DNA from: Amycolatopsis albispora
Lineage (GTDB): Bacteria; Actinomycetota; Actinomycetes; Mycobacteriales; Pseudonocardiaceae
Reading direction: 5' to 3'
DNA: 64,000 bases
Assembly (NCBI RefSeq): GCF_003312875.1
Contig: NZ_CP015163.1
Span: 1,054,001-1,118,000, forward strand
The notes under the pieces are model-generated. The model searched no databases. It saw only the letters and a program-made list of their open reading frames with translations, and was not told where the DNA came from. The translations under genes and the position numbers were made by a program. Positions 8,088-16,399 of this stretch are shown here, piece after piece; position 1 is the first letter of the stretch; each line of letters begins with the position of its first letter.

Positions 8088-9662
8088 GTGCCGAACGCTG
8101 AGGACCCGAGGGCCCACCGCCGCGACCACGACCGGCAGGCGGCGCGGTCCTCGGCGGCCGCGGACCTGGCGGGCAGCCCGTTCCGGATCGACCGCGACCG
8201 GATCGCCGCCTCCCCGTTCTTCGCCCGGCTCGGCGGCGTCACCCAGGTGGTCAGCGCCGGCGGCGCCGGCCTGCTGCACAACCGGCTCACGCACAGCCTC
8301 AAGGTGGCGCAGGTGGCCAGGGCGATCGCCGAGCGGCTGACCGCCTCGCCCGACACCGCCGAGCTGGCCGAGAAGCTCGGCGGCTGCGACCCCGACGTGG
8401 CCGAGGCGGCCGCGCTGGCGCACGACCTCGGGCACCCGCCGTTCGGCCACCTCGGCGAGCAGGTGCTCGACCGGATCGCCCGGCACCGCTACGGCCTCGC
8501 CGACGGCTTCGAGGGCAACGCGCAGACCTTCCGGATCCTGACCACCACCGACGTCCGCGGTCCCGCCGCGATCGGCCTGGACCTGACCGCCGCCGTGCGT
8601 GCCGCGGTGCTGAAGTACCCGTGGGCGCGGCTGCACGTGCCCGATCCGCATCCGTCCGGCATGCGCGTGCCGCCACGCGGTGCCGCCGAGCCGGAGAACG
8701 CGCCGGGCACCGGGGCGAGCAAGTTCTCCGCCTACTGCACCGAACTCGACGACTTCGCCGAGGCGCGGGCGCCGTTCGCGGGCAGGCTCGAGCACTGGCA
8801 GCAGACCGTCGAGGCGTCCGTGATGGACACCGCCGACGACATCGCCTACGCCATCCACGACCTGCAGGACTTCCACCGCATCGGGGTGCTGCAGCACGCA
8901 TCGGTGGCCGCCGAGCTCGGCCAGTGGTCCGCGCGGATGGCCGAACTGTCCGAACTGGACGGTGCCACGCTGGCCGCCGAACGGCGCAAGCCCGGTTACT
9001 CGCTGGAACGCCTGCGCCGCCGCATGCACGCGAAGGACCGCTGGATCGTCGACGACGAGGCGTTCGCGCTGGCCGTGGCGCGGGTGCGCGGTGAACTGGT
9101 CGACGACCTGCTCGCCGGAGCCTTCGACGGTTCGATCGAGGCCGAACAGGCCACCGCCGCGTTCTCCGCGCGCTGGACCGCGCGGCTGGTCGGCGGGGTT
9201 TCGCTGACGCCGTCGCCGTCCACCCGCTCCGGCCACGTCACGCTGCGGCCCGCCCAGTGGCACGAGGTGCAGGTGCTCAAGTTCGTGCACCGGCGGTTCG
9301 TGCTGCTCCGCCCGGACCTGGCGCTGCACCAGCGCGGGCAGGCCAGCCTGGTGTCCACTTTGGTCGACGCGCTGGACGCCTGGCTGGTGGACCGCGACGA
9401 GGCGTCCCGGCTGCCGCGGCGGCTGCACGACCTGGTCGAGCTGGCGCACCGCGAGTACGCGCAGCTGGCGGCGCATTCACCGGAGCTGCTGATCGGGGCC
9501 ACCGGCGAGCCGGTGCGCGGGCAGGACGAGGTGCGGGCGCTGGCCCGGGGGCGCGCCGTGGTCGACTTTGTCGCTTCGCTGACCGACAAGCAGGCGGTCA
9601 GCCTGCTCGACGCGCTGACCGGCCGCGCCTCGCAGCCGTGGTCCGATTCGTTCGTGCTGTAG
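8088..9662 (+). CDS. dgt: Deoxyguanosinetriphosphate triphosphohydrolase-like protein
   Basis: 524 residues of the HD-superfamily dNTPase group, which hydrolyse dNTPs to nucleoside plus triphosphate and so trim DNA precursor pools. Visible metal ligands are His69 in NRLTHSLKV and the HD pair at 112-113 in ALAHDLGHPPFGHLGEQ; VMDTADDIAYAIHDLQDFHR supplies the distal Asp. The length is somewhat above the usual 420-500, with an extended N-terminus (about 30 residues rich in Arg, Asp and Ala). The GTG at 8088 is supported by the -10 box seven bases upstream. The divergent neighbour is lycopene cyclase; no functional link is evident. Confidence 0.88.
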   Translation: MPNAEDPRAHRRDHDRQAARSSAAADLAGSPFRIDRDRIAASPFFARLGGVTQVVSAGGAGLLHNRLTHSLKVAQVARAIAERLTASPDTAELAEKLGGCDPDVAEAAALAHDLGHPPFGHLGEQVLDRIARHRYGLADGFEGNAQTFRILTTTDVRGPAAIGLDLTAAVRAAVLKYPWARLHVPDPHPSGMRVPPRGAAEPENAPGTGASKFSAYCTELDDFAEARAPFAGRLEHWQQTVEASVMDTADDIAYAIHDLQDFHRIGVLQHASVAAELGQWSARMAELSELDGATLAAERRKPGYSLERLRRRMHAKDRWIVDDEAFALAVARVRGELVDDLLAGAFDGSIEAEQATAAFSARWTARLVGGVSLTPSPSTRSGHVTLRPAQWHEVQVLKFVHRRFVLLRPDLALHQRGQASLVSTLVDALDAWLVDRDEASRLPRRLHDLVELAHREYAQLAAHSPELLIGATGEPVRGQDEVRALARGRAVVDFVASLTDKQAVSLLDALTGRASQPWSDSFVL

Positions 9663-9805
9663 GCGCCGTCAGAAATTCACCGATCGACGGTCACCCGAAA
9701 GGCTGCTGCCAAGCCCTGCGCTCTGCACTTAAGTGGTCTCAGCCGGTGATCACCGGCGATCGGCCAGCGTGAGTCGGGGCACGCGCCAGGAAATCGGAGG
9801 CGCTT
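9663..9805 (+). promoter_or_regulatory. Upstream region of the subtilase with two perfect palindromes
   Basis: CACTTAAGTG (9726-9735) and the 16-bp perfect palindrome GCCGGTGATCACCGGC (9742-9757) lie 71 and 49 bases before the GTG. A good Shine-Dalgarno GGAGG is at 9796-9800. The palindromes are candidate operators; a short hairpin terminator for dgt is the alternative for the second. Confidence 0.45.
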
Positions 9806-12706
9806 GTGCGTCCAGCTCGACGACCCCGCGGGAGAACGCGAAGAGGCCTGACCACCGCGGCCTGCGCCGCGCTCGCCGCCGGGGTGCTCAGCCCGGCGGT
9901 CGCGGCGGCGGATCCCGCCGCGGCTGTCCAGGACAAGGTGTTCCAGCAAATCGCCGCGCTGCAGGAACTCAAGCGCGCGCAGACCCCCGCCGAATCCAAA
10001 GTGGACAGCCAGCTCCTGCTGGAGCGGCAGCGGCGCGCGCAGCGGCTGCCCGCCGGTGAATTGTCCGCTTTGGACACCGGTGCGAAGGTCAGTGAACGCG
10101 GCACGGTGACCGTCGACATCCGGGCCACCGCGGTCACCGGGGACCTGCTCGCGGGCCTGGGGGCCGCGGGCGCGGAACTGCGGACCGTTTCGGAGAAGGC
10201 GGCCAGCATCCGCGCCGAGCTGCCGCTCGACGCGGTCACCGGCCTGGCGCAGCGCGCCGACGTGCGGCTGATCGAACCCGCCGTCCAGGCGGTCACCGCG
10301 CACCAGCTCAGCGATCCGTCCGCGCGGGCCCCGCGGTCGGACGACGCGCCCGCGCAGAGCAAGGAGGAGTTCGCGCGGAAGCTGGAAACCGAGCTTTCGC
10401 AGGCGGAGGCCGGTATCCAGGCCGGTCCCGTCACCAGCGAGGGCGACCGGGCGCACAACGCCGACACCGCGCGCCAGCAGTTCGGCGTCAGCGGCGCCGG
10501 GGTGAAGATCTGCGCGCTGTCCGACGGGGTCGCCTCACTGGCCGCCTCGCAGGCCAGGGGCGAGCTGCCGCCGTCGATCGACGTGCTGCCGGGCCAGGAG
10601 GGCACCGGCAACGAGGGCACCGCGATGCTGGAGATCATCCACGACGTGGCGCCGGGCGCGGACCTCGGCTTCGCCACCGCGTTCAGCTCCGACGCCGGGT
10701 TCGCGGACAACATCCGCAAGCTCCGCTTCGACGCGGGCTGCGACATCATCGTCGACGACGTGCTGTACTTCAAGGAATCGCCGTTCCAGGACTGGATCAT
10801 CGCGCAGGCGGTGAACGAGGTGACCGCCGACGGCGCGCTGTACTTCTCCTCGGCGGGCAACGAGGGCAACACCAGCGACGGCACCACGGCGCACTGGGAA
10901 GGCGACTTCGCCGATTCCGGCCTGCAGGCGGGCAAGTTCACCGGTGCCGCGCACGACTTCGCCGGGGCGGAGGGCACGCAGATCTTCGAGCCGATCTCCG
11001 ACGCCTCATCCGGCTCGGTGGTGGTCACGCTGTTCTGGTCGGATCCGGTCGGCAAGTCCGCCAACGACTACGACCTGTACCTGTTCAACGCCACCGGTGC
11101 GGTGGTGGCGATGAGCCAGAACAACCAGACCGGCACGCAGGACCCGTACGAGCGGCTGGACACCCCGCTGTTCGGCGGCACCGGCCTGCGGCTGGCCGTG
11201 GTCAAGTACTCCGGGGAGAACCGGTACCTGTCGCTGTCCGGGCTCGGCGGGCGCTTCTCCGACTCGGCCGACGGACTCAAGGCGTACACCACGCCGGGCG
11301 TGACCGTGGGCCATTCGGCCGCGCGGCAGGCCTACAGCGTGGCGGCGACCCCGGCGGCCAAGCCGTTCGGCTCGCCGCTGGAGCCGGGTGATCCGGCCAA
11401 CCCGGCCGGGCCGTTCCCCGGCTCGTTCGGCCCGGACACGCAGATCGAGCGGTTCAGCTCGGACGGCCCGCGCCGCGTGTTCTACGAAGCGGACGGCACG
11501 CCGATCACCCCCGGCGACGTCTCGGCCACCGGCGGCGAGGTGCGGCAGAAGCCGGACCTGACCGCGGCCGACGGGGTGAGCACCAGCGTGACCGGGTTCA
11601 ACCCGTTCTTCGGCACCTCGGCGGCGGCCCCGCACGCGGCGGCGATCGCCGGGCTGGTGCTCTCGGGCAATCCCGGCCTGCACCCGAAGGAGATGCGGGA
11701 AGCGCTGGTCAACACCGCGGCCGACATCGAGCTGGCCGGGACCGACGTGCTCAGCGGTGCGGGGGTGCTGCTGGCCGACCGGGTGCTCGACTACACCGGC
11801 GCCAGCCCGCAGCCGGTGACCGTGGCCAGGGCGCCGTCCGTGCTCGGTGCCGACAGCTACCTCGACCCCGGTGAGACCGCGAAGCTCAGCCTGCCGGTGA
11901 CCAACACCGGTGACGGGCCGTCGGTCTCCACCAGCGTGGTGCTGAGCACGCCGACGCCGGGGGTGACCCTCACGCCGCGGTCGAAGTCCTACGGCACGAT
12001 CAGCCCGAAGCAGACCGGGATCAACGAGTTCGGCATCACCGTGCCCGCGACGCACCAGCTCGGCGAGCCGGTCCTGCTGGACGTCAAGGTGAGCTTCGCC
12101 GGGGCGCATTCGCCGACCACGGTCCGGTTCCCGGTGGCGGTCGGCAAGCCGTCGCCGGTGGCCACCGACTTCGCCTACGCCGGCGCGCCGGTGGCCATCC
12201 CGGACAACAACCAGGCCGGGGTGAGCGTGCCGATCGAGGTGACCGGCATGGGCCGCGCGTCGAAGCTGACCTTCTCGGTGGACGGCAGCACGTGCAGCAC
12301 CGACCAGACCTCGACCACGGTGGGCGTGAGCCACTCCTACGTCGGTGACCTGGTCGGCACGCTGACCGCGCCGTCGGGCGCGCAGGCGGTGGTGTTCCAG
12401 CGCAACGGCAGTTCGGGCAACAACCTGTGCCAGGTGATCTTCACCGACACCGCAGCGCGGGCGTTCAGCTCGGTGTCGTTCTCGGACGCGCCGTTCACCG
12501 GGTCGTGGCGCCCGGCCGCGGCGCTGTCCGGGCTGATCGCCGGTGGCGTGGACGGCACCTGGACCTTCCACGCCAGGGACGTCATCGGTGGTGACTCCGG
12601 CACCATCCGCGCGGTTTCGCTGCACCTCAACGGATACGTCAGCGGTGCCGGAAAGCCCGCGCAGGTGCGCCAGGAAGTGCGCAACGGACCGGTCCGCCCG
12701 GTCTGA
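9806..12706 (+). CDS. Secreted subtilase-fold serine peptidase with S53-like Glu and C-terminal P-type domain
   Basis: 966 residues. Residues 1-35 form a Sec signal peptide (Arg-rich start, Ala-rich core, cleavage near AVAAADP). A propeptide-like region runs to about 225. In the peptidase domain the Asp motif is ICALSDGVA (Asp240), the oxyanion Asn is in SAGNEG (about 352) and the nucleophile is in FGTSAAAPHAA (Ser605). The segment where subtilisins have HGT reads NEGTAMLEIIHDVAPGA, putting Glu270 in place of His. About 250 residues separate Asn352 and Ser605, including a beta-rich insert. Residues 660-765 look like an Ig/CARDB-type domain; 785-955 resemble a proprotein-convertase P domain. 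A hairpin terminator follows directly. Confidence 0.85.
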   Translation: MRPARRPRGRTRRGLTTAACAALAAGVLSPAVAAADPAAAVQDKVFQQIAALQELKRAQTPAESKVDSQLLLERQRRAQRLPAGELSALDTGAKVSERGTVTVDIRATAVTGDLLAGLGAAGAELRTVSEKAASIRAELPLDAVTGLAQRADVRLIEPAVQAVTAHQLSDPSARAPRSDDAPAQSKEEFARKLETELSQAEAGIQAGPVTSEGDRAHNADTARQQFGVSGAGVKICALSDGVASLAASQARGELPPSIDVLPGQEGTGNEGTAMLEIIHDVAPGADLGFATAFSSDAGFADNIRKLRFDAGCDIIVDDVLYFKESPFQDWIIAQAVNEVTADGALYFSSAGNEGNTSDGTTAHWEGDFADSGLQAGKFTGAAHDFAGAEGTQIFEPISDASSGSVVVTLFWSDPVGKSANDYDLYLFNATGAVVAMSQNNQTGTQDPYERLDTPLFGGTGLRLAVVKYSGENRYLSLSGLGGRFSDSADGLKAYTTPGVTVGHSAARQAYSVAATPAAKPFGSPLEPGDPANPAGPFPGSFGPDTQIERFSSDGPRRVFYEADGTPITPGDVSATGGEVRQKPDLTAADGVSTSVTGFNPFFGTSAAAPHAAAIAGLVLSGNPGLHPKEMREALVNTAADIELAGTDVLSGAGVLLADRVLDYTGASPQPVTVARAPSVLGADSYLDPGETAKLSLPVTNTGDGPSVSTSVVLSTPTPGVTLTPRSKSYGTISPKQTGINEFGITVPATHQLGEPVLLDVKVSFAGAHSPTTVRFPVAVGKPSPVATDFAYAGAPVAIPDNNQAGVSVPIEVTGMGRASKLTFSVDGSTCSTDQTSTTVGVSHSYVGDLVGTLTAPSGAQAVVFQRNGSSGNNLCQVIFTDTAARAFSSVSFSDAPFTGSWRPAAALSGLIAGGVDGTWTFHARDVIGGDSGTIRAVSLHLNGYVSGAGKPAQVRQEVRNGPVRPV

Positions 12707-12714
12707 TCCCCCGC

Positions 12715-12755
12715 CCCGGCCCCGCACTGTCCGGAGTGGACGGTGCGGGGCCGGG
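12715..12755 (+). terminator. Hairpin terminator after the subtilase gene
   Basis: Two 18-base arms (12715-12732 and 12738-12755) pair at 17 of 18 positions around the loop GGAGT, starting nine bases after the stop codon. There is no T-tract, as is usual for actinobacterial terminators. Confidence 0.75.
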
Positions 12756-12802
12756 AGGGTGATCCCGGTCATGGGCCGGGTAATTCGGTGGACGGCGGGC
12801 CG

Positions 12803-12817
12803 TACACTGGGTTCGTG
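12803..12817 (+). promoter_or_regulatory. -10 box for a leaderless transcript upstream of the ABC-F gene
   Basis: TACACT at 12803-12808 is followed by exactly six bases and then GTG at 12815, matching the actinobacterial leaderless layout. The start codon it serves belongs to the six-codon ORF listed next, not to the ABC-F gene itself. No recognisable -35 is seen. Confidence 0.5.
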
Positions 12818-12835
12818 GACATTCTCCTGGAGTAG
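12815..12835 (+). CDS. Six-codon leaderless upstream ORF (candidate leader peptide MDILLE)
   Basis: GTG GAC ATT CTC CTG GAG TAG encodes MDILLE. It has no Shine-Dalgarno sequence but begins where transcription from the -10 box is predicted to start. It ends 75 bases before the GTG of an ABC-F ATPase of the antibiotic-protection type. Several ABC-F and whiB7 genes are induced through translated leaders on which drug-bound ribosomes stall; that role here is inference. CTCCTGGAG within it is self-complementary (CTCC/GGAG), so ribosome position could change local folding. There is no independent evidence of translation. Confidence 0.4.
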   Translation: MDILLE

Positions 12836-12910
12836 TGCGCCGCCCGCGTGAACGCACCGCGGGCGTGCCCGACGCTGTCCGGAATCCACCTTCCCACCTC
12901 GGAGTTTCCT

Positions 12911-14539
12911 GTGATCACGGCCTCCGGCCTCGAGCTGCGCGCCGGCTCCCGCATCCTGCTCGCCGACACCTCCCTGCGCATCCAGCAGGGCGACCGCATC
13001 GGCCTGGTCGGGCGCAACGGCGCCGGCAAGACCACCACCCTGAAGGTGCTGGCCGGTGAGGGCGAGCCCTACGCCGGCGAGGTCCGCCACGCCGGTGAAC
13101 TCGGCTACCTGCCGCAGGACCCGCGCGAGGGCGACCTCTCGGTCACCGCGAAGGACCGCGTGCTCTCCGCGCGTGGCCTCGACGCGCTGCTGCGTGACAT
13201 GGAGAAGGCCCAGTCGGCGATGTCCGAACTGGTCGACGACAACGAGCGCGACAAGGCGATCCGCCGTTACGGCAGGCTCGAAGAGCGCTTCGCCGCGCGC
13301 GGCGGGTACGCCGCCGAGAGCGAAGCCGCGCGCATCTGCGCCAATCTGGGCCTGGCCGACCGCGTGCTGGCGCAGACCCTGCGCACGCTCTCCGGTGGCC
13401 AGCGCCGCCGCGTCGAGCTGGCGCGCATCCTGTTCGCCGCTTCCGAGGCGGGGGCCAGCGGCCGGTCGGACACCATCCTGCTGCTGGACGAGCCGACCAA
13501 CCACCTCGACGCCGACTCGATCACCTGGCTGCGCGGCTTTCTCAAGGCGCACGACGGCGGGCTCGTGGTGATCAGCCACGACGTGGAACTGCTCGCCGAG
13601 GTGGTCAACAAGGTCTGGTTCCTCGACGCCACCCGCGGTGAACTGGACCACTACAACATGACCTGGCAGCGCTACCTGGACGCGCGCGCCACCGACGAGA
13701 AGCGCCGCCGCCGCGAGCGCGCCAACGCCGAGAAGAAGGCGTCCGCGCTGCAGCAGCAGGCGGCCAAGCTGGGTGCCAAGGCGACCAAGGCGGTGGCCGC
13801 GAAGAACATGGCCCGCCGCGCCGAGCAGATGCTGGCCAACCTGGACGACACCCGCCAGGCGGACAAGGTCGCGCACATCAAGTTCCCGGCGCCCGCGCCG
13901 TGCGGCAAGACCCCGCTCACCGCCGAGGGGCTGTCGAAGTCCTACGGCTCGCTGGAGATCTTCACCGGGGTGGACCTGGCCATCGACCGGGGGTCCAAAG
14001 TGGTGGTACTCGGCCTCAACGGCGCCGGGAAGACCACCCTGCTGCGGCTGCTCGGCGGAATGGAGCGGCCGGACACCGGTGAAACGGTGCCCGGGCACGG
14101 CCTGCGCCTCGGTTACTACGCCCAGGAACACGAAACGCTGGACCACGACGCGAGCGTCTGGGAGAACATCCGGCACCTCGCGCCGGACACCGGCGCGCAG
14201 GAACTGCGGAACCTGCTCGGCTCCTTCCTGTTCAGCGGGGAGCAGCTGGACCAGCCGGCCGGTACGCTCTCCGGCGGCGAGAAGACCCGGCTCGCGCTGG
14301 CCGGGCTGGTTTCCAGCGCCGCCAACGTGCTGCTGCTCGACGAGCCGACGAACAACCTGGACCCGGCCAGCCGCGCCCAGGTGCTCGAGGCGCTGCGCAC
14401 CTACTCCGGTGCGGTGGTGCTGGTGACGCACGACCCGGGTGCGGTCGAGGCGCTCGAACCCGAACGCGTGATCCTGCTGCCCGACGGCACCGAGGACCAT
14501 TGGTCGCCGGACTATCTGGAGCTCGTGCAACTGGCCTGA
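12911..14539 (+). CDS. ABC-F family ATPase (ribosome-protection type, Rv1473-like)
   Basis: 542 residues, two ABC ATPase domains and no membrane segments. The first has GRNGAGKTT (about 34-42), LSGGQRRRVELARI and LLLDEPTNHLD; the second has GLNGAGKTT, LSGGEKTRLALAG and LLLDEPTNNLD. The linker is a charged coiled coil (RRRRERANAEKKASALQQQA) as in proteins that reach from the E site toward the peptidyl-transferase centre. Length, sequence and the following small HTH gene match mycobacterial Rv1473/Rv1473A, whose relatives confer macrolide tolerance. The GTG at 12911 has GGAG seven bases upstream; the open frame continues to 12848, but the conserved N-terminus is VITASGLELRAG. A leaderless mini-ORF precedes it. 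Confidence 0.9.
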   Translation: MITASGLELRAGSRILLADTSLRIQQGDRIGLVGRNGAGKTTTLKVLAGEGEPYAGEVRHAGELGYLPQDPREGDLSVTAKDRVLSARGLDALLRDMEKAQSAMSELVDDNERDKAIRRYGRLEERFAARGGYAAESEAARICANLGLADRVLAQTLRTLSGGQRRRVELARILFAASEAGASGRSDTILLLDEPTNHLDADSITWLRGFLKAHDGGLVVISHDVELLAEVVNKVWFLDATRGELDHYNMTWQRYLDARATDEKRRRRERANAEKKASALQQQAAKLGAKATKAVAAKNMARRAEQMLANLDDTRQADKVAHIKFPAPAPCGKTPLTAEGLSKSYGSLEIFTGVDLAIDRGSKVVVLGLNGAGKTTLLRLLGGMERPDTGETVPGHGLRLGYYAQEHETLDHDASVWENIRHLAPDTGAQELRNLLGSFLFSGEQLDQPAGTLSGGEKTRLALAGLVSSAANVLLLDEPTNNLDPASRAQVLEALRTYSGAVVLVTHDPGAVEALEPERVILLPDGTEDHWSPDYLELVQLA

Positions 14540-14750
14540 GGTACTTCGCCAGGAAACCGTCCGTCCGGTTGATCATGTGCTTAGTTGATGTTCAACAAGC
14601 ACCCCGGCAAGCACTGGAATGGCCCAATGTCAGGGCGGTTTCAGCATGTTTTTCGCCTGTCGTCTGGCATTCCGCGGCTCAGTGTTCGATCATTGCGGCG
14701 GCAGGGGTCGAATGTGGCCCAGAACACGCTCATGCGGAAGGCGGAGAGAC
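14540..14750. other. Intergenic leader, relatively AT-rich, upstream of the small HTH gene
   Basis: 211 bases with noticeably lower GC than the surroundings. It holds the small dyad GTTGATGTTCAAC (14584-14596) and a Shine-Dalgarno GGAG at 14743-14746 for the next gene. No terminator for the ABC-F gene is apparent, so read-through into the HTH gene is possible. No ORF here is convincing. Confidence 0.4.
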
Positions 14751-14960
14751 GTGGCTGACCTGAAGAAGGGCGCGCGGATCACCGGTAACACGCGCGACAA
14801 GCTGGCCGCTGACCTGAAGAAGAAATACGAGAAGGGCGCGAGCATTCGCGCGCTGGCCGAGTCCACCGGACGGTCCTACGGATTCGTCCACCGGGTGCTT
14901 TCGGAATCCGGCGTGCAGCTGCGCGGGCGCGGCGGGGCGACCAGGGTCAAGAAGAAGTAA
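14751..14960 (+). CDS. Small helix-turn-helix protein, Rv1473A-like
   Basis: 69 residues, very basic. The core KYEKGASIRALAESTGRSYG plus FVHRVLSESG is a helix-turn-helix of the type that binds DNA; the C-terminus GRGGATRVKKK is a flexible basic tail. GTG at 14751 is preceded by GGAG with good spacing. The order ABC-F gene then this gene is also seen in Mycobacterium (Rv1473-Rv1473A, annotated there as a possible regulator), suggesting a conserved functional link; it may regulate the ABC-F gene or be nucleoid-associated. Its 3' end overlaps the convergent membrane-protein gene by 14 bases. Confidence 0.85.
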   Translation: MADLKKGARITGNTRDKLAADLKKKYEKGASIRALAESTGRSYGFVHRVLSESGVQLRGRGGATRVKKK

Positions 14961-16215
14961 CAATCCGCTCGTCCGGGGTTTCGCGCGGAAAACACAGCAT
15001 CGCGCCGAACAGCGCCACCGGGTACACCAGATAGCCGAACCGGGTGGCCGGGGTGAGCAGGATCGAGGTGCCCAGCCCCACCGCGATGCGGAACATGGCA
15101 TCCGCCCCGGTGACCGGGGGCAGGCGCAGCAGCCACCAGCTCAGCGCCAGCGCCGCGGCGGCCAGCAGCACGATCGCCACCACGTGCCCGGCCTCGCCGG
15201 TGCTCGCGATCAGGTATCCGGGGAACGGGCTCGTCGCCGGTGACGCGACCGCGCCGAGCCCGGCCGGAAACCGCACCACGTGCTCGGCGAAGGCGGCGGG
15301 ATCGGCGAGCAGCACGGGCAGGTTCACCACCGCGCACACCCCGGCGAAGGCGAGGGTCGCGGTGCCGAGCGCGCGGGCGCCGAGGCGGGCGGCGATCAGC
15401 ACCGCGACCACCACCGCGGCGGGCAGCGCGGTCAGCTTGGCGCTGACCACCAGCGCCATCACCGCGGCCGCGCCCAGGTGGCGGTCGGTCGCGGCGAGCG
15501 CGGTGCCCAGCACCACCAGGCCGATGATCGCCAGGTCCGGCCCGGCGACCGCGAAGGTCAGCGCGGTGAGCGGGAAGGCCACGGCCAGCTGCGCGGCGGT
15601 GACGGGGACGCGCGGGCGCCCCAGCACGCGCAGGCTCGCCCACACGCACAGCGCGGCGGTGAGCGCGAACATCAGCCGCGCGTCGGTGAGCGAGCTGTCG
15701 CCCAGCAGCGCCCTCGGCATGCCGAACACGGTCATCACCGGGCCGTACGGCGTGTAGTCGTTGACCTCGGGCAGCCTGCCGAGCGCGTGCACGTCGACGT
15801 ACGGCGTGCCGTGCTCGAACAGCAGCGTGGCCGAGCGCTCGATCACCCAGACCTCGGGCTGCGCGCTCCACGACCACGGGGTGCTCAGCCAGTCCACTCC
15901 GGTCAGCCGCCGGAAGAGCAGGGTGATCAGCGGCGCCAGCATGCCCACCACGCCGACCACGGCCACGCCCACCCAGCGGCTGCGCCACCACCGGTGTTCC
16001 TCGCGCCGCCGGGTGGCCAGCAGCCAGGCGGTGTGCGCGAAGGCGAGGCCGTAGGCGGCGGTGGCGAAGTTGCCCCAGATCCGGAAGCCGTAGAACTCGT
16101 TGGTGGCCGACAGGATCAGCGCGTAGACCGCACAGGCGAAGTAGACCGCGAGGTCCACGGTGAGCGGCTGCCCGGACACGAACTGCCGCAGACGCTCGGA
16201 AACGGTGCGGACCAC
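14947..16215 (-). CDS. Polytopic membrane glycosyltransferase, GT87/DUF2029-like
   Basis: 422 residues with about ten hydrophobic helices. An acidic, aromatic loop after the second or third helix (LTGVDWLSTPWSW ... HGTPYVDVHAL ... NDYTPYGPV) is typical of GT-C polyprenol-phosphate-sugar-dependent transferases such as the mycobacterial DUF2029 mannosyltransferases, where an Asp in the first loop is catalytic. The likely role is adding mannose or arabinose to an envelope glycan from a polyprenyl-phosphate donor; donor and acceptor are not readable. The start MVRTVSERL precedes the first helix. It converges on the small HTH gene and is divergent from the ABC exporter. Confidence 0.65.
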   Translation of the reverse strand: MVRTVSERLRQFVSGQPLTVDLAVYFACAVYALILSATNEFYGFRIWGNFATAAYGLAFAHTAWLLATRRREEHRWWRSRWVGVAVVGVVGMLAPLITLLFRRLTGVDWLSTPWSWSAQPEVWVIERSATLLFEHGTPYVDVHALGRLPEVNDYTPYGPVMTVFGMPRALLGDSSLTDARLMFALTAALCVWASLRVLGRPRVPVTAAQLAVAFPLTALTFAVAGPDLAIIGLVVLGTALAATDRHLGAAAVMALVVSAKLTALPAAVVVAVLIAARLGARALGTATLAFAGVCAVVNLPVLLADPAAFAEHVVRFPAGLGAVASPATSPFPGYLIASTGEAGHVVAIVLLAAAALALSWWLLRLPPVTGADAMFRIAVGLGTSILLTPATRFGYLVYPVALFGAMLCFPRETPDERIVTSS

Positions 16216-16399
16216 GCGATTCTGCTCACCTTCACGACGACACCAGCCACGGAAATCCTGCCTGTGGCATGCAGGCTACCGAGCACCGGGGAAAGATTTC
16301 CGGCGGATCGGGAACAACGGGTTGGGTTCTACTGTTGTCCAGGGCATATCCGGCGAAAACCTCTATGTTACTTGAGGTTCTGGGGGAAGGGTGGCACAG
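16216..16399 (+). promoter_or_regulatory. Intergenic region upstream of the ABC exporter
   Basis: This 184-base divergent region is locally AT-richer (16300-16375). TATGTT (16364-16369) could be a -10 element, and GGGGGAAGG (16382-16390) is the Shine-Dalgarno for the exporter. TTGTCC at 16335-16340 is too far from TATGTT to be its -35. No clear repeat is seen. Confidence 0.3.

Noticed and set aside
11006..14530. A 1174-codon open frame on the minus strand across the subtilase and ABC-F genes
   Set aside because: It spans a terminator and two conserved genes on the other strand, with no recognisable domain; it is a composition artefact.
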